The notes under the pieces are model-generated. The model was given only the letters and a program-made list of their open reading frames with translations. It did not search any database and was not told the origin of the DNA. From assembly GCA_030715135.1 (NCBI GenBank), contig JAUYVH010000005.1, forward strand, positions 124,001-188,000: a stretch of 64,000 nucleotides of DNA, read 5' to 3'. The stretch comes from Keguizhuia sedimenti (GTDB taxonomy: Bacteria; Pseudomonadota; Gammaproteobacteria; Burkholderiales; Burkholderiaceae_D). How positions within the stretch are numbered: position 1 is the stretch's first letter; each line of letters opens with the position of its first letter. Shown here piece by piece: positions 43,310 to 51,316 of this stretch. The position numbers and the translations under genes are program-made.

Positions 43310-44029
43310 ATGAAAATCCTGACCGGCTTATTGAGTTTCTTGTGCATAGCGACGGCAATGCCCTTCGCCGCCGCACAAACCGCCCTACCGAATGCATCAC
43401 CGCAGCGCCAGGACACGGAAGTGCTGCGCAAGACTGTCGAACGGTTCCTGCATAAACAATCCGCCGGTTTGCCGGGAGATGTCACCGTTACCGCCGGCGC
43501 AGTGGACGCGCGCATGAATTTGCCGGCATGTCCTTCGCCTGAGGCATTTCTGCCGCCGGGAGGTCGCTTGTGGGGCAAGACGACGGTCGGCGTACGCTGC
43601 AATGCTCCCTCGCCATGGACCGTTTATCTGGCCGCAACAGTGCGCGTGGTAGGTGACTATGTCGCCGCCGCCGTGCCCCTGGCGCAGGGACAACTGGTTG
43701 GCGCGCATGACGTGATCAAGGTAAAAGGCGACCTCACCGGCATGCCGAACGGCATCGTCACCGATCCCGCGCAGGCGATTGGCCGCACGGTTGCAATGTC
43801 GCTTCACGCCGGCACTCCCTTGCGCCACGACAGCCTGCGCACCCAGCGCGCGGTCCAGGCCGGACAAATTGTCAAATTGGTATCGATCGGTCCCGGTTTT
43901 CGCGTAACGGCCGACGGCAAGGCCTTAGGGCACGGCAATGCAGGGCAAATCGTTCAGGCAAGCACGTCGAACGGACAAGTCGTCAGCGGCATCGCGCGAG
44001 CGAACGGAATATTGGAAGTAACATATTGA
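43310..44029 (+). CDS. flgA: Flagellar P-ring assembly chaperone FlgA
   Basis: 239 residues with a Sec signal peptide (about 1-23, LLSFLCIATAMPFAAA). The SAF-type C-terminal half contains VPLAQGQLVGAHDVIKVKGD, AIGRTVAMSLHAGTPLRHDS and FRVTADGKALGHGNAGQIVQ, the FlgA signature. It works in the periplasm to help FlgI polymerise. Divergent from flgB across about 200 nt, the standard arrangement, with flgM following downstream. Confidence 0.95.
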   Translation: MKILTGLLSFLCIATAMPFAAAQTALPNASPQRQDTEVLRKTVERFLHKQSAGLPGDVTVTAGAVDARMNLPACPSPEAFLPPGGRLWGKTTVGVRCNAPSPWTVYLAATVRVVGDYVAAAVPLAQGQLVGAHDVIKVKGDLTGMPNGIVTDPAQAIGRTVAMSLHAGTPLRHDSLRTQRAVQAGQIVKLVSIGPGFRVTADGKALGHGNAGQIVQASTSNGQVVSGIARANGILEVTY

Positions 44030-44073
44030 AACGATTGATTTTTGTTCGGCTGGCGTAGCGGCCAAAGCAATGC

Positions 44074-44100
44074 TAAAGTTTGCCGCAAACAGGTCGATAA
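44074..44100 (+). promoter_or_regulatory. Sigma-28 (FliA) promoter of flgMN
   Basis: TAAAGTTT, 11 nt, GTCGATAA, with perfect -35 and near-perfect -10 halves. It lies 76 nt before the flgM ATG, so flgM is itself under FliA, giving the usual autoregulatory loop of sigma and anti-sigma. Confidence 0.88.
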
Positions 44101-44176
44101 CCAGCCAAGGAAGCTTTAAATTTGAGGCGCCCCACGCCATCAGGCGACCAGCCCGACATATCAACAAGGAATCGTC

Positions 44177-44476
44177 ATGAAAATCGATGACTCGATCAAA
44201 AAAGCCGCAGGTTTAGGCGTCAATACACCGGCAGCGCGCACAGGAAAAAGCGCGGAAAAACCAGCCGTCGACAGCAAACCCGGCGACAGCGTCCATATTT
44301 CTTCGCAATTGCAGACGATTGCCGGCCAGTTGGCCAGTGGCAGCGTATTCGATTCGGAGAAAGTGGAAGAAATCAAGGCGGCGATCGCCAATGGTCAATT
44401 CCAGGTCAATGCCGAGAAAGTTGCCGAAGGCTTGATCGATACCGTAAAAGATCTGATCCATTCACGCAAAGGTTAA
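44177..44476 (+). CDS. flgM: Anti-sigma-28 factor FlgM
   Basis: 99 residues, largely disordered by composition. The N-terminal basic part MKIDDSIKKAAGLGVNT leads to the FliA-binding C-terminal half: DSVHISSQLQTIAGQLASGS, DSEKVEEIKAAIANGQFQVN, EKVAEGLIDTVKDLI. FlgM holds FliA until the hook is complete and is then secreted. Driven by a sigma-28 promoter and followed after 2 nt by flgN. Confidence 0.95.
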   Translation: MKIDDSIKKAAGLGVNTPAARTGKSAEKPAVDSKPGDSVHISSQLQTIAGQLASGSVFDSEKVEEIKAAIANGQFQVNAEKVAEGLIDTVKDLIHSRKG

Positions 44477-44478
44477 GC

Positions 44479-44994
44479 ATGTCCTTGTCCGCCTCAGGCC
44501 GTACTGCAGGTAGCACCGTCAAGCGCGCCGCCAATCCGGCCGCGCATCTTGCTCAGGAAATCGAAGCTGCCGACCGCTTGGTCGCGCTGCTGAAGCAAGA
44601 ACAGGAACACCTGATCAAAGCGGACATTGAGGGACTGATCGCATTGACTGAAGAGAAATCCAGGACGGTGTCGCACATGTCCGAACTGTCCATGATGCGT
44701 CATCGCGACCTCGCGTCGGCCGGCTTGCCCGCCACCGATGAAGGCATGCAGCAATGGCTGAAAGGCGTGGACCAGGCTGCTCCCGCAGGCCGTGCATGGT
44801 CGCGTCTGCTTGAGCTCATGCGCTCTGCCAAAGAGCTCAACCGCACCAACGGCATCCTGATCAATACCCACCTGTCGCGCAATCAGGCGGCCCTCGACGT
44901 CTTGCAGCAAAATTCTTCTCAAGGCGGCGCTTTCTACGGCCCCAACGGCCAGGCGACCGCCAAGCCGACCGGGCGCGGGCTGGTCGTCGGCTAA
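44479..44994 (+). CDS. flgN: Flagellar export chaperone FlgN
   Basis: 171 residues, helical. FlgN binds the C-termini of FlgK and FlgL in the cytoplasm and delivers them to the export gate. The core has HLAQEIEAADRLVALLKQEQ, IKADIEGLIALTEEKSRTVS, and the C-terminal LNRTNGILINTHLSRNQAAL. Translationally coupled to flgM (2 nt gap). The Gly/Pro-rich end is variable. Confidence 0.92.
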   Translation: MSLSASGRTAGSTVKRAANPAAHLAQEIEAADRLVALLKQEQEHLIKADIEGLIALTEEKSRTVSHMSELSMMRHRDLASAGLPATDEGMQQWLKGVDQAAPAGRAWSRLLELMRSAKELNRTNGILINTHLSRNQAALDVLQQNSSQGGAFYGPNGQATAKPTGRGLVVG

Positions 44995-45149
44995 ATTACT
45001 ACCGGCATCAATTTCCTGTATTGAAGCAGACCTGCCGCATCGGCGATGCGCAGATTAGTCGCTGCACGGCAAGTGCATGAATGAAATCAGGCACTTGCCC
45101 TGGAAACCGCAAACATCTGGCGTGATGCTTATTGAATCCCCGATCCGGC

Positions 45150-46340
45150 TCACGCGCTTTTCATGGCCGCACGCCGTCCCAGCATCGCATACATAATCAT
45201 CATTGCCAGCGCCGCAATCAGGAATGGAATGACACTCAGGTTCACAAAGCGCCATCCATAGGCATTCAAAAGGCTGCCGGACGAAAATGAAGCGATCGTG
45301 ATTGCACCGAACATCAGGAAGTCGTGGGCCGCCTGTGTCTTGGCGCGCTCGGCAGGTGTGCAGGCTTCGGTCAACAAGGTGGTGCCGCCGATGAACAGAA
45401 AATTCCAGGCGATGCCCAGCAGTATCAGACCTGACAGGAAATGAAAGAACCCAATTCCTGCCAGAGCCAGCAGCACCTCCCCGAGAATCAACAGCACACC
45501 TGCCCCCATGATCGGCAATACGCCGAAGCGCTTGATCAGGTTGCCGGTGAAGAAGGACGGCAAAAACATTCCCAGCACATGCCATTGGATGACAGTGGCC
45601 GAAGCGCCTACCGCATGGCCGCTTTGCTGCATGGCGATCGGCGTGGCCGTCATCACCAGAATCATCATTGCGTAGCCGACCACGGAGCCCATCAAGGCGG
45701 TCAGGAATACCGGCTGGCGCATGATCTGCGATATAGGCCGCACAGGTCCCGCGGCCTCCACGACGGATGGCTTGGGAATGTCCAGTCTTGCCATGATCCA
45801 GAACGCGACCAGGCTCAGGACGGACATGACGATAAACGACATCGTAAACGGGGCCGGCCCGATGCCCTGCGTAAATCTGGCGATGTTAGTCCCGGCAAAC
45901 GCGGCCACGATCCCGCCCGCAATCACCCAGGAAATCGCCCTGCTCTTGAATTCCGCACTGGCTGTGTCCGCCGCCGCAAAACGGTAGTACTGCGCAAAAG
46001 CCTGATAGCCTCCCACCAGTGCGTTCGCGACGACGAACAACCAGAAATTGCCGATCGAGATTGAAAATGCCGCGAGCAGCCCCGCCGCAATTCCGCATCC
46101 GCTTCCGACCAGGAATCCGGCCCTGCGGCCGTGGCGCTGCATGAACAGCGATGCCGGGATCATCACAACTGCCGCCGTCAGCATCGACATTGCAATCGGC
46201 AGTGTTGCCAGATGCTTGTCCGGAGCGAGGGATTGGCCGATCAGTCCGGAGACTGTAATGACCATGACTGAAAAAGTCTGGAACAAGGCCTGCGCGGCTG
46301 CAAGACGCAATACATTGCTTCGTTCGGCGGATAGGTGCAT
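45150..46340 (-). CDS. MFS transporter
   Basis: 396 residues from the ATG at 46340 (MHLSAERSNVLRLAAAQALF), with GGAG 8 nt upstream; a GTG three codons earlier is also possible. Twelve hydrophobic segments in two six-helix halves, with the loop 2-3 pattern RHGRRAGFLVGSGCGIAAG and the second-half equivalent KRFGVLPIMGAGVLLILGEV. It is an inner-membrane secondary carrier of the major facilitator superfamily; the substrate cannot be read. It interrupts the flagellar region, reading against flgN. Confidence 0.88.
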   Translation of the reverse strand: MHLSAERSNVLRLAAAQALFQTFSVMVITVSGLIGQSLAPDKHLATLPIAMSMLTAAVVMIPASLFMQRHGRRAGFLVGSGCGIAAGLLAAFSISIGNFWLFVVANALVGGYQAFAQYYRFAAADTASAEFKSRAISWVIAGGIVAAFAGTNIARFTQGIGPAPFTMSFIVMSVLSLVAFWIMARLDIPKPSVVEAAGPVRPISQIMRQPVFLTALMGSVVGYAMMILVMTATPIAMQQSGHAVGASATVIQWHVLGMFLPSFFTGNLIKRFGVLPIMGAGVLLILGEVLLALAGIGFFHFLSGLILLGIAWNFLFIGGTTLLTEACTPAERAKTQAAHDFLMFGAITIASFSSGSLLNAYGWRFVNLSVIPFLIAALAMMIMYAMLGRRAAMKSA

Positions 46341-46607
46341 GCGTTTCACTCCGTATCTGTACGCGCTGCCATGGCAACGGTGCCGGCCTCATGCGCACTG
46401 CGTGAACAATTTAACACGAAGTACTTCGCATGAATATCAAACCGGTTTTGCGGCAGCCGTGAGGCAAGCCTAAGCAAGCTGTTACCGGAACTTCTGGATG
46501 CAGAAGCAAGGAAACAAGCAACAGCATGAATTGATGGCACAGGCCGGATATTTACGCAATACAAGCAAGAGCCGGCAAGGAATGAATGAGGTGCGACGTA
46601 GGCGGCA

Positions 46608-47771
46608 TCAACGCACCGCCTGGAAGATGGTGTGCGCATTGCGTAGCGCAGTAAATCCCCGAACAAGAAATTTAGATAAATATCGGCCAGCGAGCACAGG
46701 AAGGTCCGCAGTAAACTTCCCCAGCGAGTAAAGATCCAGCGTCGCCGACCGCGTCAGGCGGCCGCGCTGGTCGAACCGAACCAGACTGAGCCAGGCTGCG
46801 GGACGCAGGATCGGATGCCGTGTGTATGCGGTGCCTGACACCAGGCTAAGCGGAACGCATATGCCGGCATTCGTATCCGCACAAGCGCTTGCCTTGATAC
46901 TCTCTTCAACGAAATTTAGCCCGCACCACACGGATGCAGTAAGCGACGCCCAGAATCTGGGATTGGACTCGATCAGAAAAACCTTTCCGGTGCTTTTCTC
47001 GATTCTTGCGTCGATATGCATCAGTCCATGAAAGCCGCTGGCTGCGCAGAGTCTCGTGGCCAAGGCTTGAAGCTCGCTGTTCTGAACGAATTTTATTCTT
47101 GGCCCGCTCGCCTGTTGTATGGCGAATGCCGACAGGCGCCCATGAATCGCCAGCAAGCTCAGGTCAATGTCTTCACCTTCAATGTAATGCTGCGCGATCA
47201 GACTGTTGAAGCGATACGCATCGTTGCCTTCTATCGCTTTTAAATAATGCTCTTTGCTGCGTATCACCTGGACACCCAGAGAACCTGATTCATTCGACGG
47301 TTTGAGGACGAAAGGCAAACCCAATTTGAGAACCATCTCTTCAAAATTCAAGTTGGCTTTTGAGCCGACATAGCAGGTTGTCGGAACGTTGAGATTATGT
47401 TCGCTGCAAAATTCATGAAACTTCCACTTGTCATCCATTTGGTCAAGTGTTTCTGGTTCGGGGATGGGAGTGACAGGCAGATGCAGTTGGCTTTGAATCC
47501 GGCTGACAAGGCGAATTGCCGGACAGTCCGCAGGGATAACGACCGCCTCGGGATTCGCCTTATGAATTTCATTGATCGCCTTAATGACTTCGAGGTCCGG
47601 TGCTTGATCAAACTGGATTGGAATATGCCTGGAACAGAGTGCCGACCAGCTTAACTTGCTTGTCTCGTGGTCGCCTATTACGGTGCACTTCGCTTTCGTG
47701 AAGCACTTAATTCCTTGAAGGACCGCGACGACGACACGCTCACTTTTTCCGACGACAATAAAATGTTTCAT
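46608..47771 (-). CDS. ATP-grasp domain protein
   Basis: 387 residues from the ATG at 47771 (MKHFIVVGKSERVVVAVLQG), with AAGGAG 7 nt before it; a longer frame starts 84 nt earlier with no ribosome site. The ATP-grasp fold is visible: a pre-grasp alpha/beta domain (about 1-100), LPFVLKPSNESGSLGVQVIR (nucleotide-lid Lys and glycines), and FLIESNPRFWASLTASVW with the metal-binding E and N. Related to carboxylate-amine ligases of the carbamoyl-phosphate-synthase-like group. The substrate is unknown and no biosynthetic neighbour is present. Confidence 0.85.
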   Translation of the reverse strand: MKHFIVVGKSERVVVAVLQGIKCFTKAKCTVIGDHETSKLSWSALCSRHIPIQFDQAPDLEVIKAINEIHKANPEAVVIPADCPAIRLVSRIQSQLHLPVTPIPEPETLDQMDDKWKFHEFCSEHNLNVPTTCYVGSKANLNFEEMVLKLGLPFVLKPSNESGSLGVQVIRSKEHYLKAIEGNDAYRFNSLIAQHYIEGEDIDLSLLAIHGRLSAFAIQQASGPRIKFVQNSELQALATRLCAASGFHGLMHIDARIEKSTGKVFLIESNPRFWASLTASVWCGLNFVEESIKASACADTNAGICVPLSLVSGTAYTRHPILRPAAWLSLVRFDQRGRLTRSATLDLYSLGKFTADLPVLAGRYLSKFLVRGFTALRNAHTIFQAVR

Positions 47772-48278
47772 CGCAGTCTCCTTTGAATTTTTTACAAGCA
47801 TATTAATTTTGTTTTTATCAATGTTGAGAAAAGACAATTTGACTTCATTCAACAAAATTTAACACTCGAACAAATTGTTACCGGTCTCGCGTGAGAAATA
47901 TCAATGTCGGCCCACTGCGGACCGAGTAAGCGAGGCTAAAGATTTTCTGCGGTTTTTAATCGAAGATATGCGCGCAGGGTTGCGCTGGCATGGCTATATC
48001 AAATAACTGCCCTCATTTTGCGCGCACCGTCATCGTGAGCTGACAAATCATGACCGTCAGAGCTTAACTGTGACGATCAAGAGAAGACGTATTTTCCGTT
48101 TCGCCTTCGTTGGTAGCAGAAGGCTCAAGCAACAAGATCTATACTCGGCGAGCGGTGAGGGAGTTTATGGAGTTTGTGTGAAAAAGAGGATCAGGTTTGA
48201 GCTAACCTGACCTGTCGAGGAATGACCGTGGCCTCTGTCATCCTTGGTCGTGCGTCGGTGTGCTATGCGCCTCATGAG
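47772..48278. other. Intergenic region left of cassette locus 2
   Basis: 507 nt without a supportable gene. The left end holds the promoter of the ATP-grasp gene. Between the last attC-like site (48279) and about 47900 there is no open frame with a ribosome site, so the array seems to end here. A minus-strand terminator-like hairpin at 48181-48210 is listed separately. Confidence 0.45.
48181..48210 (-). terminator. Possible intrinsic terminator beyond cassette locus 2
   Basis: On the minus strand TCAGGTT-6 nt-AACCTGA is followed by TCCTCTTTTT. The stem is only 7 bp and the T-run starts 5 nt later, so this is a weak candidate. It would stop transcription running out of the two cassettes of locus 2. 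Confidence 0.35.
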
Positions 48279-48351
48279 TTATAACGCGGAAGCGCGCAGG
48301 AAGCCCAAACGCGCAGCTTTTGAGTTGCCCCTCTCGACTGCCGGGTTATGC
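48279..48351 (-). repeat. attC-like site F, end of cassette locus 2
   Basis: 73 nt on the minus strand, from R''-like GCATAAC to R'-like GTTATAA, with a central GC-rich stem (AAGCTGCGCG against TGCGCGCTT) and a GGGCTTCC loop. It begins 3 nt after the stop of the preceding cassette gene. It is more divergent than sites A-D and is accepted mainly from position. Confidence 0.5.
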
Positions 48352-48354
48352 GGC

Positions 48355-48801
48355 CTAGCTTTGCCAGTGATAGACATTCGTGATCTTCTCACTGTTATCG
48401 AAGCAGACGCGCAAGTGGTCGGTATCGATTTTCAGGCCTGAACAGTAGCCAAGCTCGTAATCAAAACAGTTGTTTTTTGCCGGCCGCGCAGGCTTACCGA
48501 TTAGGCCGATGACGGTTGTTTTGGACACTCCAACAGCCAAATGATTTCTCTCCAAATCTCGGTACATCGGGCCGCGAAGACAAGCCATCTCTTTGTCCAG
48601 GCAGTCTTGATCGTTCTTGCAGTTCAGCGCGGATGACCATACTGTACTGTCAAAGCTCTTTCCCATGAATGGCAGGTCGTGAAAAGCAAAACGGAGAATG
48701 GGTTTCCAAAAGAGGGCAAGCAACACGAGCAATACCGCTGTGGAAATAGCTGCCCACTTCATGATTTTCAGGATTCGCGACATCGGGCTTTCAAGACGCA
48801 T
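48355..48801 (-). CDS. Hypothetical membrane-anchored protein, second cassette of locus 2
   Basis: 148 residues from the ATG at 48801 (MRLESPMSRILKIMKWAAIS), which lies in the R' box of attC site B; the ATG six codons later is an alternative. One membrane helix (about 13-33, ISTAVLLVLLALFWKPIL) is followed by an outside domain with six Cys (NCKNDQDCLDKEMACLRGP, NCFDYELGYCSGLKI, RVCFDNSEKI). The region SKTTVIGLIGKPARPAKNNC recalls small SmpA/OmlA-like modules, but I do not assign a family. A cassette gene by position between two attC-like sites. Confidence 0.7.
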   Translation of the reverse strand: MRLESPMSRILKIMKWAAISTAVLLVLLALFWKPILRFAFHDLPFMGKSFDSTVWSSALNCKNDQDCLDKEMACLRGPMYRDLERNHLAVGVSKTTVIGLIGKPARPAKNNCFDYELGYCSGLKIDTDHLRVCFDNSEKITNVYHWQS

Positions 48802-48878
48802 AACGGTTGACGTAATCGTCCTGTGCATGCGGGGCGAAGCCACGCTTGCACAGGTGCGTGTTGACGGAAATGTTAGGA
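48798..48878 (-). repeat. attC-like site B
   Basis: 81 nt on the minus strand, from R'' TCCTAAC to R'-like GTTATGC. The arms CCTGTGCA and TGCACAGG are perfect complements around an inner stem AGCG-GG / CC-CGC with CTTCG at the tip. The core GCGTGGCTTCGCCCCGC and the flanks ATTTCCGTCAAC and TACGTCAACCG are shared with site A at 30081-30158, 18.7 kb away. Confidence 0.8.
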
Positions 48879-49322
48879 GCTAAGCGGTTCGACATAAAGA
48901 CGGCCTTCTTTAACCGACAAGCTTCCCTTGGGTGTTAAGCGGCTGATAAGCGACCACTGCGGCTGACCTTCCGCGGTCATGAACGAGACGATGCGTAAGC
49001 CGTTAGATAAGGAGATCGCAATCTCGGGCAGTAAGCCAAACGTCTCGGCGGATACCACGTTAGCGCCAAGAAGCTTTTCGAATACCTTGTTCCAACCGAA
49101 TTCATCGCTCCAACTGCCAACTAAGATGCTTCCAGGCCCCTCAATACGCCAACTCCACTCGATCATCAGCGTTATGGCACCCTGTGGAGCGCCAGATGAG
49201 CCGTCGCGTCGCGTCTGGGACTGGAGTCTCCCGAACTCCACAAAGAGAGCAGAGCCATGACCTCGCCAAACATGCGACACCGGCAAACCAGTCAGTGCGT
49301 CAGCGAATATGGCGAGCGACAT
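48873..49322 (-). CDS. Hypothetical protein, first cassette of locus 2
   Basis: 149 residues from the ATG at 49322, 7 nt from the attI-cassette boundary; its stop TAG lies in the R'' box of attC site B. The protein is soluble, with beta-rich stretches LMIEWSWRIEGPGSILVGSW, LPEIAISLSNGLRIVSFMTA and SLISRLTPKGSLSVKEGRL. I recognise no family; the WSWRIE region may be a nucleic-acid or ligand-binding sheet, which is speculation. It is oriented away from attI2, like every other cassette gene in the window. Confidence 0.75.
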   Translation of the reverse strand: MSLAIFADALTGLPVSHVWRGHGSALFVEFGRLQSQTRRDGSSGAPQGAITLMIEWSWRIEGPGSILVGSWSDEFGWNKVFEKLLGANVVSAETFGLLPEIAISLSNGLRIVSFMTAEGQPQWSLISRLTPKGSLSVKEGRLYVEPLSS

Positions 49323-49328
49323 CTAAGC

Positions 49329-49488
49329 TCCTAACGTAATTTAGATAGAAAAATTTCCGCCTAACCTGGCGAACTGTCTGCCTAACCTGGAACTTCAATG
49401 CGGTTGAAACGCTTGCTGTATAAGCGTTCCGGCAATATTCTGTATTTAAGCACAGCACTAAATAACCGTGAAAGGCAGACAGTCTTCA
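49329..49488 (-). other. attI-like site of integron locus 2
   Basis: 160 nt homologous to the site at 31084. Minus-strand GTTA boxes end at 49335, 49365 and 49386 (spacing 30 and 21 nt), the last forming the junction with the first cassette (GTTAGGA). It is adjacent to, and divergent from, the second integrase remnant. Confidence 0.75.
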
Positions 49489-49650
49489 TTGCAGCCTTTT
49501 GCACCTGATCCTAAACGACCCAGACTGCTTGAACAAGTTAAACGTTGCATTAAAGACAAACAACCCACCCAATGAACGGAAGAGGCTTATCTCCATCGGA
49601 TCCGATGGTATATCCGCTTCCATAATGTGCGCCATCCCATGGATAAGGGA
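49331..49650 (+). repeat. Long direct repeat, copy 2 (attI + integrase 5' end)
   Basis: Partner of the repeat at 31086-31406, in the same orientation and 18.2 kb away. Between the copies lie the DUF167 gene, flgL to flgB, flgA, flgMN, the MFS and ATP-grasp genes and the two cassettes of locus 2. Confidence 0.9.
49489..49650 (+). pseudogene. Integron integrase (IntI) remnant, copy 2
   Basis: From the TTG at 49489 the frame reads PDPKRPRLLEQVKRCIKDKQ, then TGA (49573-49575) at the same codon as in copy 1, then TEEAYLHRIRWYIRF and NVRHPMDKG. Homology then ends and TAA follows at 49660. Only the first 55 or so codons of the integrase survive, against about 115 in copy 1. The shared nonsense codon implies that both copies descend from an already inactivated gene, or that one was converted by the other. 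Confidence 0.88.
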
Positions 49651-49695
49651 TTTATGCGCTAAACAACGATGCCGCACTTTGTCAGAAATAAGTGG

Positions 49696-49713
49696 ACTGC
49701 ACCTTGGTGCAGT
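49696..49713 (-). terminator. Inverted repeat after motD, possible terminator
   Basis: ACTGCACC / GGTGCAGT is a perfect 8-bp dyad with a 2-nt centre, 32 nt beyond the motD stop on the minus strand. The following CCACTTATTTC is only loosely T-rich, so termination is uncertain. It could close the flhB-motD operon. Confidence 0.35.
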
Positions 49714-49744
49714 GCACAGCGGATGTAAATTGAAAGAATTCGGT

Positions 49745-50518
49745 TTATTTGTTACCGGCTTCCACGGGCACTTCCGTCACCTGTTCAGGTAAACCGGACA
49801 GGATCATCAACTGCACGCGCCGGTTGCGCTGGCGGCCTTCCGGGGTGTCGTTGGTCATGAGTGGCTGGTTGGAGCCGTGGCCGACGGCGGTCATGCGTTT
49901 TTCATCGATGCCGTTTTCCATGAACAGCCGCACGACGCTGCTGGCGCGCACCGCGGACAATTCCCAGTTGGAAGGGAACATCATGGTGGCGATAGGGATG
50001 TTGTCGGTATGACCTTCGATGCGAAGGTCGTGGTCGTCGTCTTTCAGGACTTTTGCGACCGCCGTCAGAGCCTGCACCGACTCGGGACTGAGCTTGGCTT
50101 CTCCCGGCGCGAACAGAACGCTGGCATTGATTTCGACGCTTACGCCGCGTGCAGTCTGGGTTACACGCACTTTGCCCTGGCTGACCAGAGGCTGCAGCAC
50201 GCTCAGGATCGAACGCGCGATGCCGGTCATGTATTCCTTCTCGCGGCGAAACGCTGCATTTACTGCACGTTCTTGCAATGTTGGCTTGGGCGGAACGATA
50301 CTCGTCGGCACCGGTTCGGAATGGACGATCGGCGGGCCGGAAGGCTTGCTGAATGCAGTGCCGAGCGATTCCGAGAGGATGCGGTACTTGTTCTCGTTGA
50401 CCGATGAGATCGCGTACATCACGACAAAGAATGCGAACAGAAGCGTGATGAAATCCGCATAGGACACGAGCCAGCGCTCGTGGTTCTCATGGTCGTCGTC
50501 GAAGCGCCTGCGAGCCAT
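49745..50518 (-). CDS. motD: Flagellar motor stator protein MotD (MotB-like)
   Basis: 257 residues. N-terminal cytoplasmic arginines (MARRRFDDDHENHERW), then one membrane helix (about 18-40) with LVSYADFITLLFAFFVVMYA, in which the Asp of S-Y-A-D-F is the proton-binding residue. A plug/linker region leads to the OmpA C-like peptidoglycan-binding domain (about 125-245) with LRIEGHTDNIPIAT, NWELSAVRASSVVRLF and EGRQRNRRVQLMI. This is the MotD type of the MotCD pair known from Pseudomonas and Burkholderiales. It ends the operon, downstream of motC. Confidence 0.93.
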   Translation of the reverse strand: MARRRFDDDHENHERWLVSYADFITLLFAFFVVMYAISSVNENKYRILSESLGTAFSKPSGPPIVHSEPVPTSIVPPKPTLQERAVNAAFRREKEYMTGIARSILSVLQPLVSQGKVRVTQTARGVSVEINASVLFAPGEAKLSPESVQALTAVAKVLKDDDHDLRIEGHTDNIPIATMMFPSNWELSAVRASSVVRLFMENGIDEKRMTAVGHGSNQPLMTNDTPEGRQRNRRVQLMILSGLPEQVTEVPVEAGNK

Positions 50519-50563
50519 GTCAGCGCAATGCCTCAGCAGGAGTTTTCAGACCGCGTCTGATCA

Positions 50564-51316
50564 TCACGCTATTTCCGTGCTTTGATATACCGCCATTCGT
50601 TCCGACAGAACGCGCGGATTGTCGCCGCTGGCAATTGCAGCAAACGCTTCGACCAGAATGTCGCGTTGCATGACCTGGCGGTTGAGGTTGGCTTTGAGCT
50701 TGTTACCGATCGGCAGAAACACCAGGTTGGCCAGACCGACGCCGTAGATGGTGGCGACAAAGGCAACCGCGATGCCGCTGCCGAGCCGGCTGGGATCGGC
50801 AAGGTTTTCCATGACGTGAATCAGGCCAAGCACGGCACCAAGAATGCCGATGGTCGGCGCATAGCCTCCGGCGGCTTCCCAGACCCTGACTGCCTGGCGC
50901 TGCTGCATTTCATAGGCCGTCACTTCGCTTTCAAGTATTTCGCGCACTTTGCTGCTGTCGCTGCCGTCCACCACCAGCTGCAGACCTTTTCGCAGGAACG
51001 GGTCCTGTACCGATTCGATATGGCGGTCCAGGCCAAGCAAGCCTTCACGGCGCGCGACCGCTGCCCACATGCTGATGTTACGCACGGTCTCCTGATGATT
51101 GTCTTCGGGCGCGACGAACGCATGCCTTGCCAGCTTCAACCCGCGCCAGAAATTTCGTCCGCCGCTTTGCAGCAATACCGCGCCGATCGTTCCGAGCATG
51201 ACGATCACGAATGCGGCCGGCTGGATGAGCGATGCGAGATGCCCGCCCTCCATTTTCTGGCCGATCAGGATCGCGGCCAGCGCAATGATCAGGCCGCTCA
51301 GGCTACCCCAGTCCAT
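50564..51316 (-). CDS. motC: Flagellar motor stator protein MotC (MotA-like)
   Basis: 250 residues. Four membrane segments: two near the N-terminus (MDWGSLSGLIIALAAILIGQ; IQPAAFVIVMLGTIGAVLL) and two near 150-205 (GGYAPTIGILGAVLGLIHVM; GIAVAFVATIYGVGLANLVF). The motif PTIGILGAVLG and the charged cytoplasmic loop are MotA/TolQ/ExbB family features. With MotD it makes the proton-driven stator. The ATG overlaps the end of fliA by 19 nt. No motAB pair is seen in the window. Confidence 0.93.
   Translation of the reverse strand: MDWGSLSGLIIALAAILIGQKMEGGHLASLIQPAAFVIVMLGTIGAVLLQSGGRNFWRGLKLARHAFVAPEDNHQETVRNISMWAAVARREGLLGLDRHIESVQDPFLRKGLQLVVDGSDSSKVREILESEVTAYEMQQRQAVRVWEAAGGYAPTIGILGAVLGLIHVMENLADPSRLGSGIAVAFVATIYGVGLANLVFLPIGNKLKANLNRQVMQRDILVEAFAAIASGDNPRVLSERMAVYQSTEIA

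Noticed and set aside
49499-49792. Plus-strand frame of 97 codons after attI2
   Set aside because: It is out of frame with the integrase remnant and overlaps the end of motD; a by-product of the decayed gene.
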